From contig CAKUGU010000037.1 of NCBI GenBank assembly GCA_934654815.1, forward strand, positions 1 to 22,722: a stretch of DNA of 22,722 bases, in the 5' to 3' direction. How positions within the stretch are numbered: the first letter of the stretch is position 1; every line of letters begins with the position of its first letter. The notes under the pieces are model-generated. The model was not told where the DNA came from. It saw only the letters and a program-made list of their open reading frames with translations, and did not search any database. The position numbers and the translations under genes were made by a program. This document shows, piece by piece, positions 7,261 to 14,670 of the stretch. The DNA comes from an uncultured Ellagibacter sp. Lineage in GTDB: Bacteria; Actinomycetota; Coriobacteriia; Coriobacteriales; Eggerthellaceae.

Positions 7261-8790
7261 ATGAGAAGAAATAAAAAAACCCCAACGCACGCATCTTCCT
7301 CGTCGCAGGGCTACTCTGCGGCGGAGGGGGGCTACGTGCCCGCCTCGTCTTCGCGGGGCCATCATGCTGCGCATGCTTCCCAGGCCGTCTCGGCCGGAGA
7401 CGCCGATCCTTCTGCCCAGAACCCGTATTCTCGTCGCGTGACCCAGGCGGAGTACACGAAGAAACGCAAAGGCAAGAAACGCAAGAAGATTCTGCTCACC
7501 GTGCTCATCGTGCTGCTCGTGGTCGTTCTCGGCGGCGCCGGCGCGGCGTTCGCCTACATCAACTCCATCAACGGCAACCTCAACAAGGGCGTCGACGATA
7601 ACCTGCGCAACGCGCTTACCGACACGCAGTACGCGGGCGACCCGTTCTACATGCTGCTCATGGGAACCGACGGTTCCGAGGAGCGTTCGGAATCCGCCGA
7701 GTACGCGGGCGACCAGTTCCGCGCCGACAGCATGATCCTCATGCGCGTCGACCCACAGAACAAGAAGGTCACGATGGTGTCCCTGCATCGCGACACCCTG
7801 ATCGACATGGGAACTAACGGCAAACAGAAGCTCAACGCCGCGCACTCCATCGGCGGCGCCGCCTACACGATCGAGGTCGTCTCGAAGTTCGCGGGCGTTC
7901 CCATCTCGCATTACGCCGAAATCAACTTCGACGGCTTCAAGGAGGCGGTCGACGCGCTCGGTGGCGTCGAGGTCGACGTTCCCATGGAAATCAACGACGA
8001 GGACGCCGGCGGGCATCTCGACGCGGGCGTGCAGACCCTCAACGGCGACCAAGCGCTTATTTTGTGCCGCGCTCGTCATGCCTACGACGCCTACGGCGAC
8101 GGCGATCGCTACCGCGCCGCCAACCAGCGCCTCGTGCTTTCCGCCATCGCGAAGAAGATCCTCTCTTCCGACCCGGTCACCATGGCGAACACCGTGCAGG
8201 CGCTTTCGAAGTACGTCACCACTGACTACGGCGTGACCGACATCGTGAGCCTCGCTTCCAGCATGAAGGGGCTCGACGCCGAAAACGACATCTACTCGGC
8301 CATGGAGCCCACCACGTCGAAGTACGTGAACGGCGGCTGGTACGAATACGTGAACCAGAACGAGTGGCAGACCATGATGAACCGCGTCGACCAGGGCCTG
8401 CCGCCGACGACCGAAAGCGAAGTCGATTCGAAGAACGGCACGGTGCTCGCGAACACGGGCGGCGCATCGGGCCAGTCCTCTTCGAGCGGTTCGTCGTCCA
8501 CGCAGCTCAGCACGAACCGCACGGGGTCGGTCGTGGTCAAGAACGGCGCGGGGATCGATGGCGCCGCGGCGACCGCCGCCGACAAGATAGGGAAACTCGG
8601 CTACACCACCTCGACGGGCAACGCCGGCTCGAAATTCTCGACGACCGTCGTCGTGTACGCCAACGATTCCCAGAAAGAGGCGGCCGAGGAAATCGTGAAA
8701 GCGATCGGCAACGGCGTCGCCACCAAGAACAACGGCACCTACACCTACGACGGCGACTTCCTCGTGGTGATCGGGTCGGACTGGAAGTAG
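7261..8790 (+). CDS. LytR-CpsA-Psr (LCP) family cell-wall glycopolymer ligase
   Basis: Transfers teichoic-acid-like or capsular glycopolymers from a lipid carrier to peptidoglycan, on the outer face of the membrane. The protein has 509 residues. A Ser/Ala-rich cytosolic tail (1-62) and a Lys/Arg cluster (68-76) precede a single transmembrane helix at about 77-100. The LCP domain follows, with RADSMILMRVD, SLHRDTLID, KLNAAHSIGG, the segment around residues 212-240, and the pyrophosphate-binding RARHAYDAYGDGDRYRAANQ. A Ser/Gly linker (about 404-420) leads to a LytR_C domain (about 425-509). No Shine-Dalgarno precedes the ATG at 7261, and no other in-frame ATG lies before the membrane helix, so leaderless translation is inferred. 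It sits beside the lipid II amidating enzyme. Confidence 0.93.
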   Translation: MRRNKKTPTHASSSSQGYSAAEGGYVPASSSRGHHAAHASQAVSAGDADPSAQNPYSRRVTQAEYTKKRKGKKRKKILLTVLIVLLVVVLGGAGAAFAYINSINGNLNKGVDDNLRNALTDTQYAGDPFYMLLMGTDGSEERSESAEYAGDQFRADSMILMRVDPQNKKVTMVSLHRDTLIDMGTNGKQKLNAAHSIGGAAYTIEVVSKFAGVPISHYAEINFDGFKEAVDALGGVEVDVPMEINDEDAGGHLDAGVQTLNGDQALILCRARHAYDAYGDGDRYRAANQRLVLSAIAKKILSSDPVTMANTVQALSKYVTTDYGVTDIVSLASSMKGLDAENDIYSAMEPTTSKYVNGGWYEYVNQNEWQTMMNRVDQGLPPTTESEVDSKNGTVLANTGGASGQSSSSGSSSTQLSTNRTGSVVVKNGAGIDGAAATAADKIGKLGYTTSTGNAGSKFSTTVVVYANDSQKEAAEEIVKAIGNGVATKNNGTYTYDGDFLVVIGSDWK

Positions 8791-8832
8791 CCTGCAAGCC
8801 TGCTCAAGGGTGCGCGGGAAATGAAATCAGCG

Positions 8833-8866
8833 AAGCGCGGATCGCATGCCGGTCCGCGCTTTTCTT
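8833..8866 (+). terminator. Terminator between LCP gene and rlmH
   Basis: Arms AAGCGCGGA (8833-8841) and TCCGCGCTT (8853-8861) form a perfect 9-bp stem, followed by TTCTTG. It ends only 16 bases before the rlmH start, so rlmH must be transcribed by readthrough or from a promoter within or before the hairpin. Confidence 0.7.
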
Positions 8867-8882
8867 GTCGAAGGGGGAAGCG

Positions 8883-9353
8883 ATGCGGTTTCGCGTTGTC
8901 GCGGTCGGAAAGTTGAAGGAGCGGTTCTGGGTCGACGCATGCGCCGAGTACCTGAAGCGCCTAGGAGCCTATGCGAAGGTCGAGGTGAAGGAGGTCGCCG
9001 ACATCGATCCCGGGAAGGCGGGCGGGGTCGATGCGGCCCGAGCCAAAGAGGGAGCGTCCATCCTCGCCGCCGTGCCCGACCATTCGCGCATGATCCTTCT
9101 CGCGATCGACGGCAAGGAACGGACGAGCGAGGACCTCTCGGCGCGCATCGACGAGCTCGCCCTTGGCGGGGAAAGCGACTTCACCTTCGTCATTGGCGGG
9201 TCGGACGGCGTGAGCGCCGACGTGCGCAAACGGGCGAATGAAACGCTGTCGTTCGGGCGGATCACGTTGCCGCACAACCTGGCGCGCGTCGTCTTGTTGG
9301 AACAGCTCTACCGCGCCTGCAAGATATCCCGCGGCGAGCCATATCATAAGTAA
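8883..9353 (+). CDS. rlmH: 23S rRNA pseudouridine-1915 N3-methyltransferase RlmH
   Basis: SPOUT-class methyltransferase that uses SAM to methylate pseudouridine 1915 in helix 69 of 23S rRNA on the assembled ribosome. The protein is 156 residues, the family's usual size (E. coli 155). It starts MRFRVVAVGKLKE, has the SAM-knot segment FVIGGSDG (102-109), TLPHNLARVVLLEQLYRA, and the invariant C-terminal end ending YHK. The ATG at 8883 has AAGGGGGAAG just upstream. A strong 15-bp hairpin follows the stop. Confidence 0.97.
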   Translation: MRFRVVAVGKLKERFWVDACAEYLKRLGAYAKVEVKEVADIDPGKAGGVDAARAKEGASILAAVPDHSRMILLAIDGKERTSEDLSARIDELALGGESDFTFVIGGSDGVSADVRKRANETLSFGRITLPHNLARVVLLEQLYRACKISRGEPYHK

Positions 9354-9366
9354 AGGGGCCCGAGAT

Positions 9367-9416
9367 ACGAGCAAGCGCCTGCATAAGGAGGATACAGGCG
9401 CTTGCTCGTTGTGTTT
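9367..9416 (+). terminator. Long hairpin terminator after rlmH with an SD-like loop
   Basis: A perfect 15-bp inverted repeat (9367-9381 with 9395-9409) encloses a 13-base loop containing TAAGGAGG. The tail TTGTGTTT is modest. It most likely ends the rlmH transcript; the loop happens to match the full Shine-Dalgarno sequence although no gene follows it closely. Confidence 0.7.
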
Positions 9417-9536
9417 CAGACCTCCTCAAGTATAAGACACACGCCAATAAATGACAAGAGCCATTCTTGAAATAATCGCCGCAGGGGCGGGGCGGCCGGC
9501 ATCCCGCCGCCCAAGCCTCTCGCTTCGAGGCGGTTC

Positions 9537-9566
9537 GCGTTATACTGATGCGAATGCTGTGACGAA
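9537..9566 (+). repeat. Shared leader motif, copy 1 (exoA)
   Basis: This 30-base stretch matches 13192-13221 upstream of the universal stress gene at 26 of 30 positions, with common core GATGCGAATGCT. It includes a TATACT box (9541-9546) that is the likely exoA -10 and runs up to the AAAGGG ribosome-binding site. No convincing -35 is visible. Confidence 0.5.
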
Positions 9567-9576
9567 AGGGTGCATC

Positions 9577-10494
9577 GTGAGGTTGATCTCATGGAACGTG
9601 AACGGCCTGCGCGCCGTCATGAAAAAGGGCTTCGAGGACATCGTCGGCGAGTTCGACGCCGACGTGTTCGCGCTGCAGGAAACGAAGCTGCAGGCGGGGC
9701 AGGCAACCCTCGACCTGCCCGATTACCGGGAGTTCTGGAGTTACGCCGAGCGCAAGGGCTATTCCGGGACCGCGGTGTTCACCAAGCGTGAGCCCCTGCA
9801 GGTGCTCCATGGCTTGGGGTCGGATTACCTCGACACCGAAGGGCGCATCGTCGCGCTCGAGTTCCCCGAGTTCTGGTTCGTCGACGTGTACACCCCCAAT
9901 GCGCAAAACGAGCTCGCGCGCATCGGGCACCGCATGGAATGGGATGATGCGTTCCGCGACTTTTGCAAGGGGCTCGAGGCGGGCGTGCTTCCCGCAGGCG
10001 TGCCCGTCGAGCGGGCGGGCGAAGACGGCCGGGTCGTTCTTTCCCCCGACGCGCCGGAAGGCACGGGGTCGTGGCCCCTTGGCGAGGGGCACATCGACGT
10101 CGATGCGCTGCCGCTCACCCAGGCGGGGGAGACCGCGGCGGCGAAGCCGGTGGTGATGTGCGGCGACTTCAACGTGGCGCACAACGAGATCGACCTGAAG
10201 AACCCTGGCCCCAACAGGGGAAACGCCGGCTTTTCCGACGAGGAGCGCGGCAAGTTCACCGAGCTTCTGAACGCCGGCTTCACCGACACCTTCCGCGCGG
10301 CGCATCCCGACTTGCCCGGCGCGTATTCGTGGTGGAGCTACCGCTTCAACGCGCGCAAGAACAACGCAGGGTGGCGCATCGACTACTTCCTCGTGAGCGA
10401 CGACATCGCGCCTCGAGTCGAGAGCGCGAGCATCTTCAGCGAGGTGTACGGAAGCGACCATTGCCCGGTCGGCATAGAGCTGGCGATCGACTAG
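9577..10494 (+). CDS. xth: Exodeoxyribonuclease III / AP endonuclease (ExoA/XthA)
   Basis: Mg-dependent AP endonuclease and 3'-5' exonuclease of base-excision repair. The protein has 305 residues; relatives are about 250-270. Active-site landmarks of the EEP superfamily are N8 (WNVNG), E35 (LQETKLQ), Y105 (VYTPNAQ), D197/N199 ([16 protein letters not shown]), D269 (WRIDYFL) and D294/H295 (GSDHCP). The extra length is a roughly 50-residue acidic, Gly/Pro-rich insertion at about 133-190, between the [11 protein letters not shown] helix and the [10 protein letters not shown] strand. The frame is uninterrupted. The start is GTG 9577, with AAAGGG six bases upstream and family homology beginning at [10 protein letters not shown]; upstream codons have no homology. 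Confidence 0.95.
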   Translation: MRLISWNVNGLRAVMKKGFEDIVGEFDADVFALQETKLQAGQATLDLPDYREFWSYAERKGYSGTAVFTKREPLQVLHGLGSDYLDTEGRIVALEFPEFWFVDVYTPNAQNELARIGHRMEWDDAFRDFCKGLEAGVLPAGVPVERAGEDGRVVLSPDAPEGTGSWPLGEGHIDVDALPLTQAGETAAAKPVVMCGDFNVAHNEIDLKNPGPNRGNAGFSDEERGKFTELLNAGFTDTFRAAHPDLPGAYSWWSYRFNARKNNAGWRIDYFLVSDDIAPRVESASIFSEVYGSDHCPVGIELAID

Positions 10495-10576
10495 GCACCC
10501 CCCCCCTGCAAGCGGCATCGTGCGACGACGTCGCGAGCGGCCGAGCTGCTTTTCGAATTCGAGAGGATTGAACGAT

Positions 10577-11158
10577 ATGGATACTAAGAAAATAGAAGAG
10601 GGCGTGCGCCTTATCCTGGAAGGCGTCGGCGAGAACCCCGACCGCGAGGGCCTGAAGGAAACCCCGGCGCGCGTCGCCCGCATGTACGAGGAGGTGTTCG
10701 CCGGCCTGACGCAGGATCCGGCCGTCCACTTCGAGACCACGTTCGACGAACACTGCAACGAGATGGTGCTCGTGCGCGACATCTCCTTCTACTCCATGTG
10801 CGAGCATCACCTCGTACCGTTCTTCGGCAAGGCGCACATCGGTTACATCCCCGCAGCCGACGGGCGCGTGTGCGGCCTGTCGAAGCTTGCGCGCCTGGTG
10901 GAGGTGTTCGCGAAGCGTCCGCAGGTGCAGGAGCGCCTGACGAGCCAGATCGCCGACACGCTCGTGGAGCAGCTCAACCCGCAGGGCGTCATCGTCGTTC
11001 TGGAGGCCGAGCACATGTGCATGAGCATGCGTGGCGTGAAGAAGCCGGGCAGCCGCACCGTCACGAGCGCAGTGCGCGGCGTGTTCGCCGGTTCCACGCC
11101 GGCAGCGCGCGCCTCTCGCACCGAGGCCATGTCGCTTATCCTGCGCGACGCTCGCTAG
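10577..11158 (+). CDS. folE: GTP cyclohydrolase I
   Basis: Converts GTP to 7,8-dihydroneopterin triphosphate, the first step of folate (and queuosine-type) synthesis; a decameric zinc enzyme. The 193-residue length is typical. Zinc ligands are visible as C75 and H78 in [12 protein letters not shown] and C148 in [31 protein letters not shown] and the C-terminal segment [14 protein letters not shown] are family signatures. The ATG at 10577 has GAGAGGA nine bases upstream; an in-frame start further up lacks homology. No other folate genes are in the window. A run of nine C lies just after the exoA stop (10498-10506) in the leader. A 7-bp hairpin (11163-11187) follows without a T-tract. Confidence 0.97.
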   Translation: MDTKKIEEGVRLILEGVGENPDREGLKETPARVARMYEEVFAGLTQDPAVHFETTFDEHCNEMVLVRDISFYSMCEHHLVPFFGKAHIGYIPAADGRVCGLSKLARLVEVFAKRPQVQERLTSQIADTLVEQLNPQGVIVVLEAEHMCMSMRGVKKPGSRTVTSAVRGVFAGSTPAARASRTEAMSLILRDAR

Positions 11159-11267
11159 CCTGTTGCGCACATCGCGTGAATGCGCAAGGCAAAAGCGCGC
11201 CGCGCATTCGCGCTTGCGATACTATGGTGCATGAAGGATACGAAACGCACGGCGAAAGGGGCCATTC

Positions 11268-11537
11268 ATGAAGTGCGTCATCTCCGTTCTCGGCAAGGAC
11301 CGCAGCGGCATCGTCGCGGCAGTGGCGACCACGCTCGCAGAATGCAACGCGAACATCGACGACATCAGCCAGACCATCCTGAACGACATCTTCTCGATGA
11401 CGATGCTCACCACGCTCGACCCCGCTTCCGCCGATTTCGACACGGTGCAGGACAAGCTCACCGCGGTGGGGGAGGACCTTGGCGTGCAGGTCATCATCCA
11501 GCGCGAAGACGTGTTCCAGTACATGTACAAGATCTAG
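11268..11537 (+). CDS. ACT domain-containing protein (UPF0237 type)
   Basis: A small 89-residue protein that is a single ACT fold, a regulatory amino-acid-binding domain. It begins MKCVISVLGKDRSGIVAAVA, the usual ACT ligand-loop motif, and continues through ANIDDISQTIL and a C-terminal strand. The ATG at 11268 has GAAAGGGG upstream. It is monocistronic, with a strong terminator directly after. Relatives of this length are stand-alone ACT proteins whose ligand is generally unknown, so no pathway is assigned. Confidence 0.9.
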   Translation: MKCVISVLGKDRSGIVAAVATTLAECNANIDDISQTILNDIFSMTMLTTLDPASADFDTVQDKLTAVGEDLGVQVIIQREDVFQYMYKI

Positions 11538-11559
11538 CCTGCGCGCATCGCGCGGCGTG

Positions 11560-11614
11560 AAAGGGACTGCGAGCCTGGGGGTGCTCCCCTGGACCGCGGT
11601 CCCTTTCTTTTTAT
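11560..11614 (+). terminator. Rho-independent terminator after the ACT gene
   Basis: Outer stem 11560-11570 with 11596-11606 (11 bp, one G-U). The enclosed sequence can fold into a further GGGG/CCCC stem. A TTTCTTTTTAT tail follows. Confidence 0.9.
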
Positions 11615-11625
11615 CCGCAAATGGG

Positions 11626-11631
11626 TACAAT
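11626..11631 (+). promoter_or_regulatory. Candidate -10 box of the MoeA-like gene
   Basis: TACAAT matches the -10 consensus at 5 of 6 positions. The best spaced -35 (TTTCTT, 11604-11609) overlaps the preceding terminator's T-tract and is weak. A start near 11638 would give a leader of about 58 bases. Confidence 0.4.
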
Positions 11632-11695
11632 AAGCATCGTTGAATGCGACGGTCGACGGATAATCGCAGGTCGCAACCCATGTTGAGGAGGCTTC

Positions 11696-13069
11696 ATGAG
11701 AGATCATTCCCATCATATCCAGCTTTCGCGTGAAGAGGCGGTCGACCGGATGCTCGCCGCGATGAGCGCGCGGGAAGGCGGGTTCGGCCTTTCGGAGGCA
11801 GGCGTAAGCGACCACGATGCGGCGGTTGCCGCGAAGGCGACGGAGTACGTCGCGCTCGAGGACTCGATCGGGCGCGTCCTCGCCGAGGACGCCGTGGCGC
11901 GAACCGACATGCCCTCGGCGCTGACCTGCGCGATGGATTCGGTCGCTCTGCACTGGAGCGATTTCGAGGGACTTGCGGAAGGCGAGCTTCCCGACACGAG
12001 CGCATGGGTCCGCGGTGTCGATTGGCAGTTCGCGAACACGGGCGTCGCGATGCCCGAAGGGTTCGACACCGCCATCGTCATCGAACACGTGCGGGTGTCG
12101 GCGGACGAACAGCATATCGCGATCGATGCCGCGCCGTCGAAGCAGGGCGCGGGCACGAAGCCGGTCGGTTCGACGATGAAGCGCGGCGACGTCATCGCGC
12201 ATGCGGGGGAGGTCGTCACCCCCGACATCGCGGCGGCGATCGGCAGCGGCAACAACTCGGTCGCGCGCGTGGTGCGCAAGCCGCGCGTTGCCTTCATCCC
12301 CACGGGCAACGAGCTCGTTCCCGCGGGCGTGCCCCTCGACCCCACGCGTGTGGGGCAGTTCGCGGCGCGCGGTCGCAACTTCGAGACGAACAGCCTGCTC
12401 GTCCGCGCGAAGACGGAGGCGTGGGGCGGGCAGTTCGTCCCCTTCGACATCGTGTGCGACGAGAAGCCCGCGATCGAGGACGCCATCAAGCGCGCATGCG
12501 AGGTCGCCGACATCGTCGTTCTGAACGCAGGGTCGTCGAAGGGCTCGGACGACTGGTCGTGCGAGGTTATGGAGGAGATGGGCGAGGTCATCTGCCACCA
12601 GACCAACCATGGGCCGGGCCACCACAGCTCCTACGCCGTCGTCAGCGGCACGCCCATCGTGGGAATCTCGGGTCCCTCGGGCGGGGCGTCGTTCACGCTC
12701 GACTTCTATCTGCGCCCGCTCGTTCGCGCCTACCTGGGACTCGATCCCGTCGTTGCCAAGGTGCCGGCGCGCCTGGCGGAGGACTTCCCCAAGCCGAAGC
12801 ACGGGCCTGGGGCGGGCAAGCCCGAAAAGCTTGCGGGCGAGGTGCGGCCTCCCGAGCATCCCGACCATGAGCCCGGCAAGCCCGAGTTCTACGGCATCCG
12901 CCCGCTTATCGTTCGCGTGGGCTCAGACGGCGCTCTCGAGGCGCATCCCGTCGACGGGCGCCCAGGGTCTGCGGCCGCCCGCTCGGCGAACGCGTACTGC
13001 ATGGTGGGCATGGGCTCCGACGTGAAGCCCCCTGCGGCGGGCGACGTCATCATGGTCGAATTCAAGTAG
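11696..13069 (+). CDS. MoeA-like molybdenum cofactor protein, divergent subfamily
   Basis: MoeA proteins insert molybdate into adenylylated molybdopterin. This 457-residue protein keeps the MoeA layout: an N-terminal region with MPSALTCAMDSVAL in place of the usual SAMDGYA, ANTGVAMPEGFDTAIVIEHV for the TGA-VPEG segment, MKRGDVIAHAGEVVTP, then the MogA-like domain with FIPTGNELVPAG. Two hallmark motifs are replaced. GGVSVG-D becomes NAGSSKGSDDW, and the PGKP and PGNP loops become HGPGHHSSYA (305-314) and SGPSGGASF. The changed cofactor pocket suggests a paralogue with a modified substrate or partner rather than the housekeeping enzyme. The start ATG 11696 has GAGGAGG four bases upstream. No other moa/mob genes are near. 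Confidence 0.85.
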   Translation: MRDHSHHIQLSREEAVDRMLAAMSAREGGFGLSEAGVSDHDAAVAAKATEYVALEDSIGRVLAEDAVARTDMPSALTCAMDSVALHWSDFEGLAEGELPDTSAWVRGVDWQFANTGVAMPEGFDTAIVIEHVRVSADEQHIAIDAAPSKQGAGTKPVGSTMKRGDVIAHAGEVVTPDIAAAIGSGNNSVARVVRKPRVAFIPTGNELVPAGVPLDPTRVGQFAARGRNFETNSLLVRAKTEAWGGQFVPFDIVCDEKPAIEDAIKRACEVADIVVLNAGSSKGSDDWSCEVMEEMGEVICHQTNHGPGHHSSYAVVSGTPIVGISGPSGGASFTLDFYLRPLVRAYLGLDPVVAKVPARLAEDFPKPKHGPGAGKPEKLAGEVRPPEHPDHEPGKPEFYGIRPLIVRVGSDGALEAHPVDGRPGSAAARSANAYCMVGMGSDVKPPAAGDVIMVEFK

Positions 13070-13073
13070 CGTT

Positions 13074-13138
13074 CCCGAAAAGGGCGCTCGACGATTGGTC
13101 GAGGGGCGAGTGCATTCGCCCCTCGACCGCGTTTCGGG
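13074..13138. terminator. Nested hairpin after the MoeA-like gene
   Basis: A perfect 13-bp stem (13097-13109 with 13116-13128, 6-base loop) lies inside an outer 7-bp pairing CCCGAAA/TTTCGGG (13074-13080 with 13132-13138). There is no T-tract, so termination is uncertain. Confidence 0.45.
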
Positions 13139-13175
13139 GCGCTTCCCGTTTCGCTTTCGCGGCAAGGCTCGGTGT

Positions 13176-13181
13176 TATACT
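13176..13181 (+). promoter_or_regulatory. Candidate -10 box of the universal stress gene
   Basis: TATACT at 13176-13181 lies 52 bases before the start codon. No good -35 is present at normal spacing. The shared leader motif begins 10 bases downstream. Confidence 0.4.
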
Positions 13182-13191
13182 TGAGACAAAG

Positions 13192-13221
13192 GCGTTATGC
13201 CGATGCGAATGCTTCGACGAA
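13192..13221 (+). repeat. Shared leader motif, copy 2 (universal stress gene)
   Basis: Matches the exoA leader (9537-9566) at 26 of 30 positions, including GCGTTAT, GATGCGAATGCT and GACGAA, and like it runs into the ribosome-binding site. In this copy the TATACT of the exoA version reads TATGCC, so the conserved element is not just a -10 box. Confidence 0.5.
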
Positions 13222-13232
13222 GGGAGCAAGTT

Positions 13233-13661
13233 ATGGCTATGAACAAGATCCTCGCTGCGGTCGATGCGACCGAAGGCGGTCGCCGCGCGCTCGATTTGGC
13301 GGTTGAAGTTACGGACGGTAATCCGAATGCCCAGGTAGACGTCGTGTACGTGGTTCCCATTCCGCTGCTTGACGACTCCCAGATGACGAGCTTCCGCTCG
13401 ATCCTCGACATGATGATGGACGACGGCAAGAAGCTGCTCGAAGAGGCCATCGGCGCGCACGAAGAGGCGGCCGACCGCTTAAGCCCGATGCTCGTCACCG
13501 GCACCAACCCGGCGTCCGAGATCATCAAACAGGCGAATGCGGGCGGCTATGACCTGGTCGTCATCGGCAGCCGCGGCCTGTCCGGCATGAAGGAGTACGT
13601 CGGCAGCGTGAGCCACAAGGTGATCCACGGTTCCGACGTTCCGGTGCTGATCGCCAAATAG
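13233..13661 (+). CDS. Universal stress protein (UspA family)
   Basis: A small cytosolic stress protein of 142 residues with the Usp alpha/beta fold. MNKILAAVDATEGGRRAL at the start carries the conserved Asp (D11), and the C-terminal nucleotide loop reads GSRGLSGMKEYVGSVS (112-127). The usual ATP-binding pattern is G-x2-G-x9-G-S/T. Here only eight residues separate the second and third glycines, so the loop is one residue short, and ATP binding may be altered. The start is ATG 13233, six bases after AAGGGAG; the ATG at 13239 is less well spaced. The DUF2064 gene begins 44 bases downstream and is probably cotranscribed. Confidence 0.93.
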   Translation: MAMNKILAAVDATEGGRRALDLAVEVTDGNPNAQVDVVYVVPIPLLDDSQMTSFRSILDMMMDDGKKLLEEAIGAHEEAADRLSPMLVTGTNPASEIIKQANAGGYDLVVIGSRGLSGMKEYVGSVSHKVIHGSDVPVLIAK

Positions 13662-13690
13662 CCCGGCAAAACCACGGCAAAACCCCTGCG

Positions 13691-13776
13691 AGAAGGAGCG
13701 CCCACGTGAGCGAAACCAACTGCGACGAGGGCGGCAGCAAGAAGGAGCGCGTGCGCAGAAACGCGCTCCTTCTTTT
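13691..13776 (+). promoter_or_regulatory. SD repeat and terminator-like hairpin at the start of the DUF2064 gene
   Basis: AGAAGGAGCGC occurs at 13691-13701, as the ribosome-binding site, and again at 13740-13750, inside the gene. Both copies are fully complementary to GCGCTCCTTCT at 13763-13773. The second copy forms a perfect 14-bp hairpin (13739-13752 with 13761-13774) followed by more T, which looks like an intrinsic terminator. The first copy could instead pair with the same arm and hide the ribosome-binding site. Two exclusive folds are therefore possible. Confidence 0.5.
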
Positions 13777-14620
13777 CAGCAAGCCGCCCATCCCCGGCCT
13801 TGTGAAGACGCGCCTCACGGTGCTGAAAGACGGCGTGTTCCAGCCCGACGTCGCGTCGGGTTTGTACCATTGCATGCTCTTCGATGTGGTCGAGATCTGC
13901 TGCGCCGCGATGGCCGACTTGGAACGCGAAAGCGCCGAGCGGGCGCGCGAGGCGGCGGCCGAAGGCCGCGAGGTCGTGCGAGACGAATACGAGATGATCA
14001 TCTCCACCACGCCTGCGAAGAACGTCGCGGTGATGGAGAAGCTGTTCTCCGATGCGGGAACGTGGCCGCGCGAGCTCGTCTTCCTCGCCGACGAGGGCGC
14101 GAGCTTCGACGAGCACTACAACCATGCGTTCAGCCAGGTGTGGCAACGCGGGGCCGACTGCATCCTTTCCATGGGGGCCGACATGCCCGCGCTCACGAAG
14201 AAGGACGTGCGCGCGGGGTTCGAGGCGCTGCACAGGCTCGACGGCGAACCGGCCGGCGGCATCGTTCTCGCCCCTGATCAGGAGATGGGCGTGTCGGTGA
14301 TCGGCTGGACGCGGGAAACCGACTTCGACCACACGGGCGTTTTCTACAACCAGGAAGGGCTCACCGTGCTCCCTGCCTACATCGACAAGGCGCGCAAAGC
14401 CGGCCTGCCCGCGCTGTGGCTGCCGCCCATTCCCGACGTCGACACCATGGCCGACCTCATGCACAACATCACGCTTGTTGAAGCGCTCAACTACTGCGCG
14501 CAATACGACGACATCACGCCGCCGTGGCGCACCGCGAACGCCCTTTGCGAGATGGGGTGGGACGAAGTGCGCGTTCCGCCGAACGACCTGCACGACCCGC
14601 GCGAGGAAATCGACAAGTAG
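13706..14620 (+). CDS. DUF2064 / TIGR04282-type glycosyltransferase-fold protein
   Basis: A 304-residue protein with a GT-A nucleotidyl/glycosyl-transferase-like fold. It shows the family N-terminus LLLFSKPPIPGLVKTRL (about 21-37) and the metal-site-like motif GADMPAL (about 157-163), followed by a segment resembling the sugar-donor pocket. The family is often called rSAM/selenodomain-associated transferase 1, but no radical-SAM or selenium gene is adjacent here and the substrate is unknown. A charged insertion (about 70-95) after the first helix lengthens it beyond the usual 200-230 residues. The GTG start at 13706 has AGAAGGAG seven bases upstream. Conserved strand 1 is encoded by the 3' arm of the hairpin at 13739-13774, so the hairpin is inside the true gene. 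Confidence 0.82.
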   Translation: MSETNCDEGGSKKERVRRNALLLFSKPPIPGLVKTRLTVLKDGVFQPDVASGLYHCMLFDVVEICCAAMADLERESAERAREAAAEGREVVRDEYEMIISTTPAKNVAVMEKLFSDAGTWPRELVFLADEGASFDEHYNHAFSQVWQRGADCILSMGADMPALTKKDVRAGFEALHRLDGEPAGGIVLAPDQEMGVSVIGWTRETDFDHTGVFYNQEGLTVLPAYIDKARKAGLPALWLPPIPDVDTMADLMHNITLVEALNYCAQYDDITPPWRTANALCEMGWDEVRVPPNDLHDPREEIDK

Positions 14621-14670
14621 GAAACGGGGCGAGTTGGTTTTCTTTTATCTCCCATCCTGTTCCAAAGACA

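Noticed and set aside
9961..10146. Frameshift or gene break within exoA
   Set aside because: Both halves of the active site are in one uninterrupted frame with normal codon bias; the extra residues are an in-frame insertion.
10498..10506. Run of nine C as a phase-variation tract
   Set aside because: It is intergenic, three bases after the exoA stop and about 70 bases before folE, not in a promoter spacer or frame. Kept only as a note.
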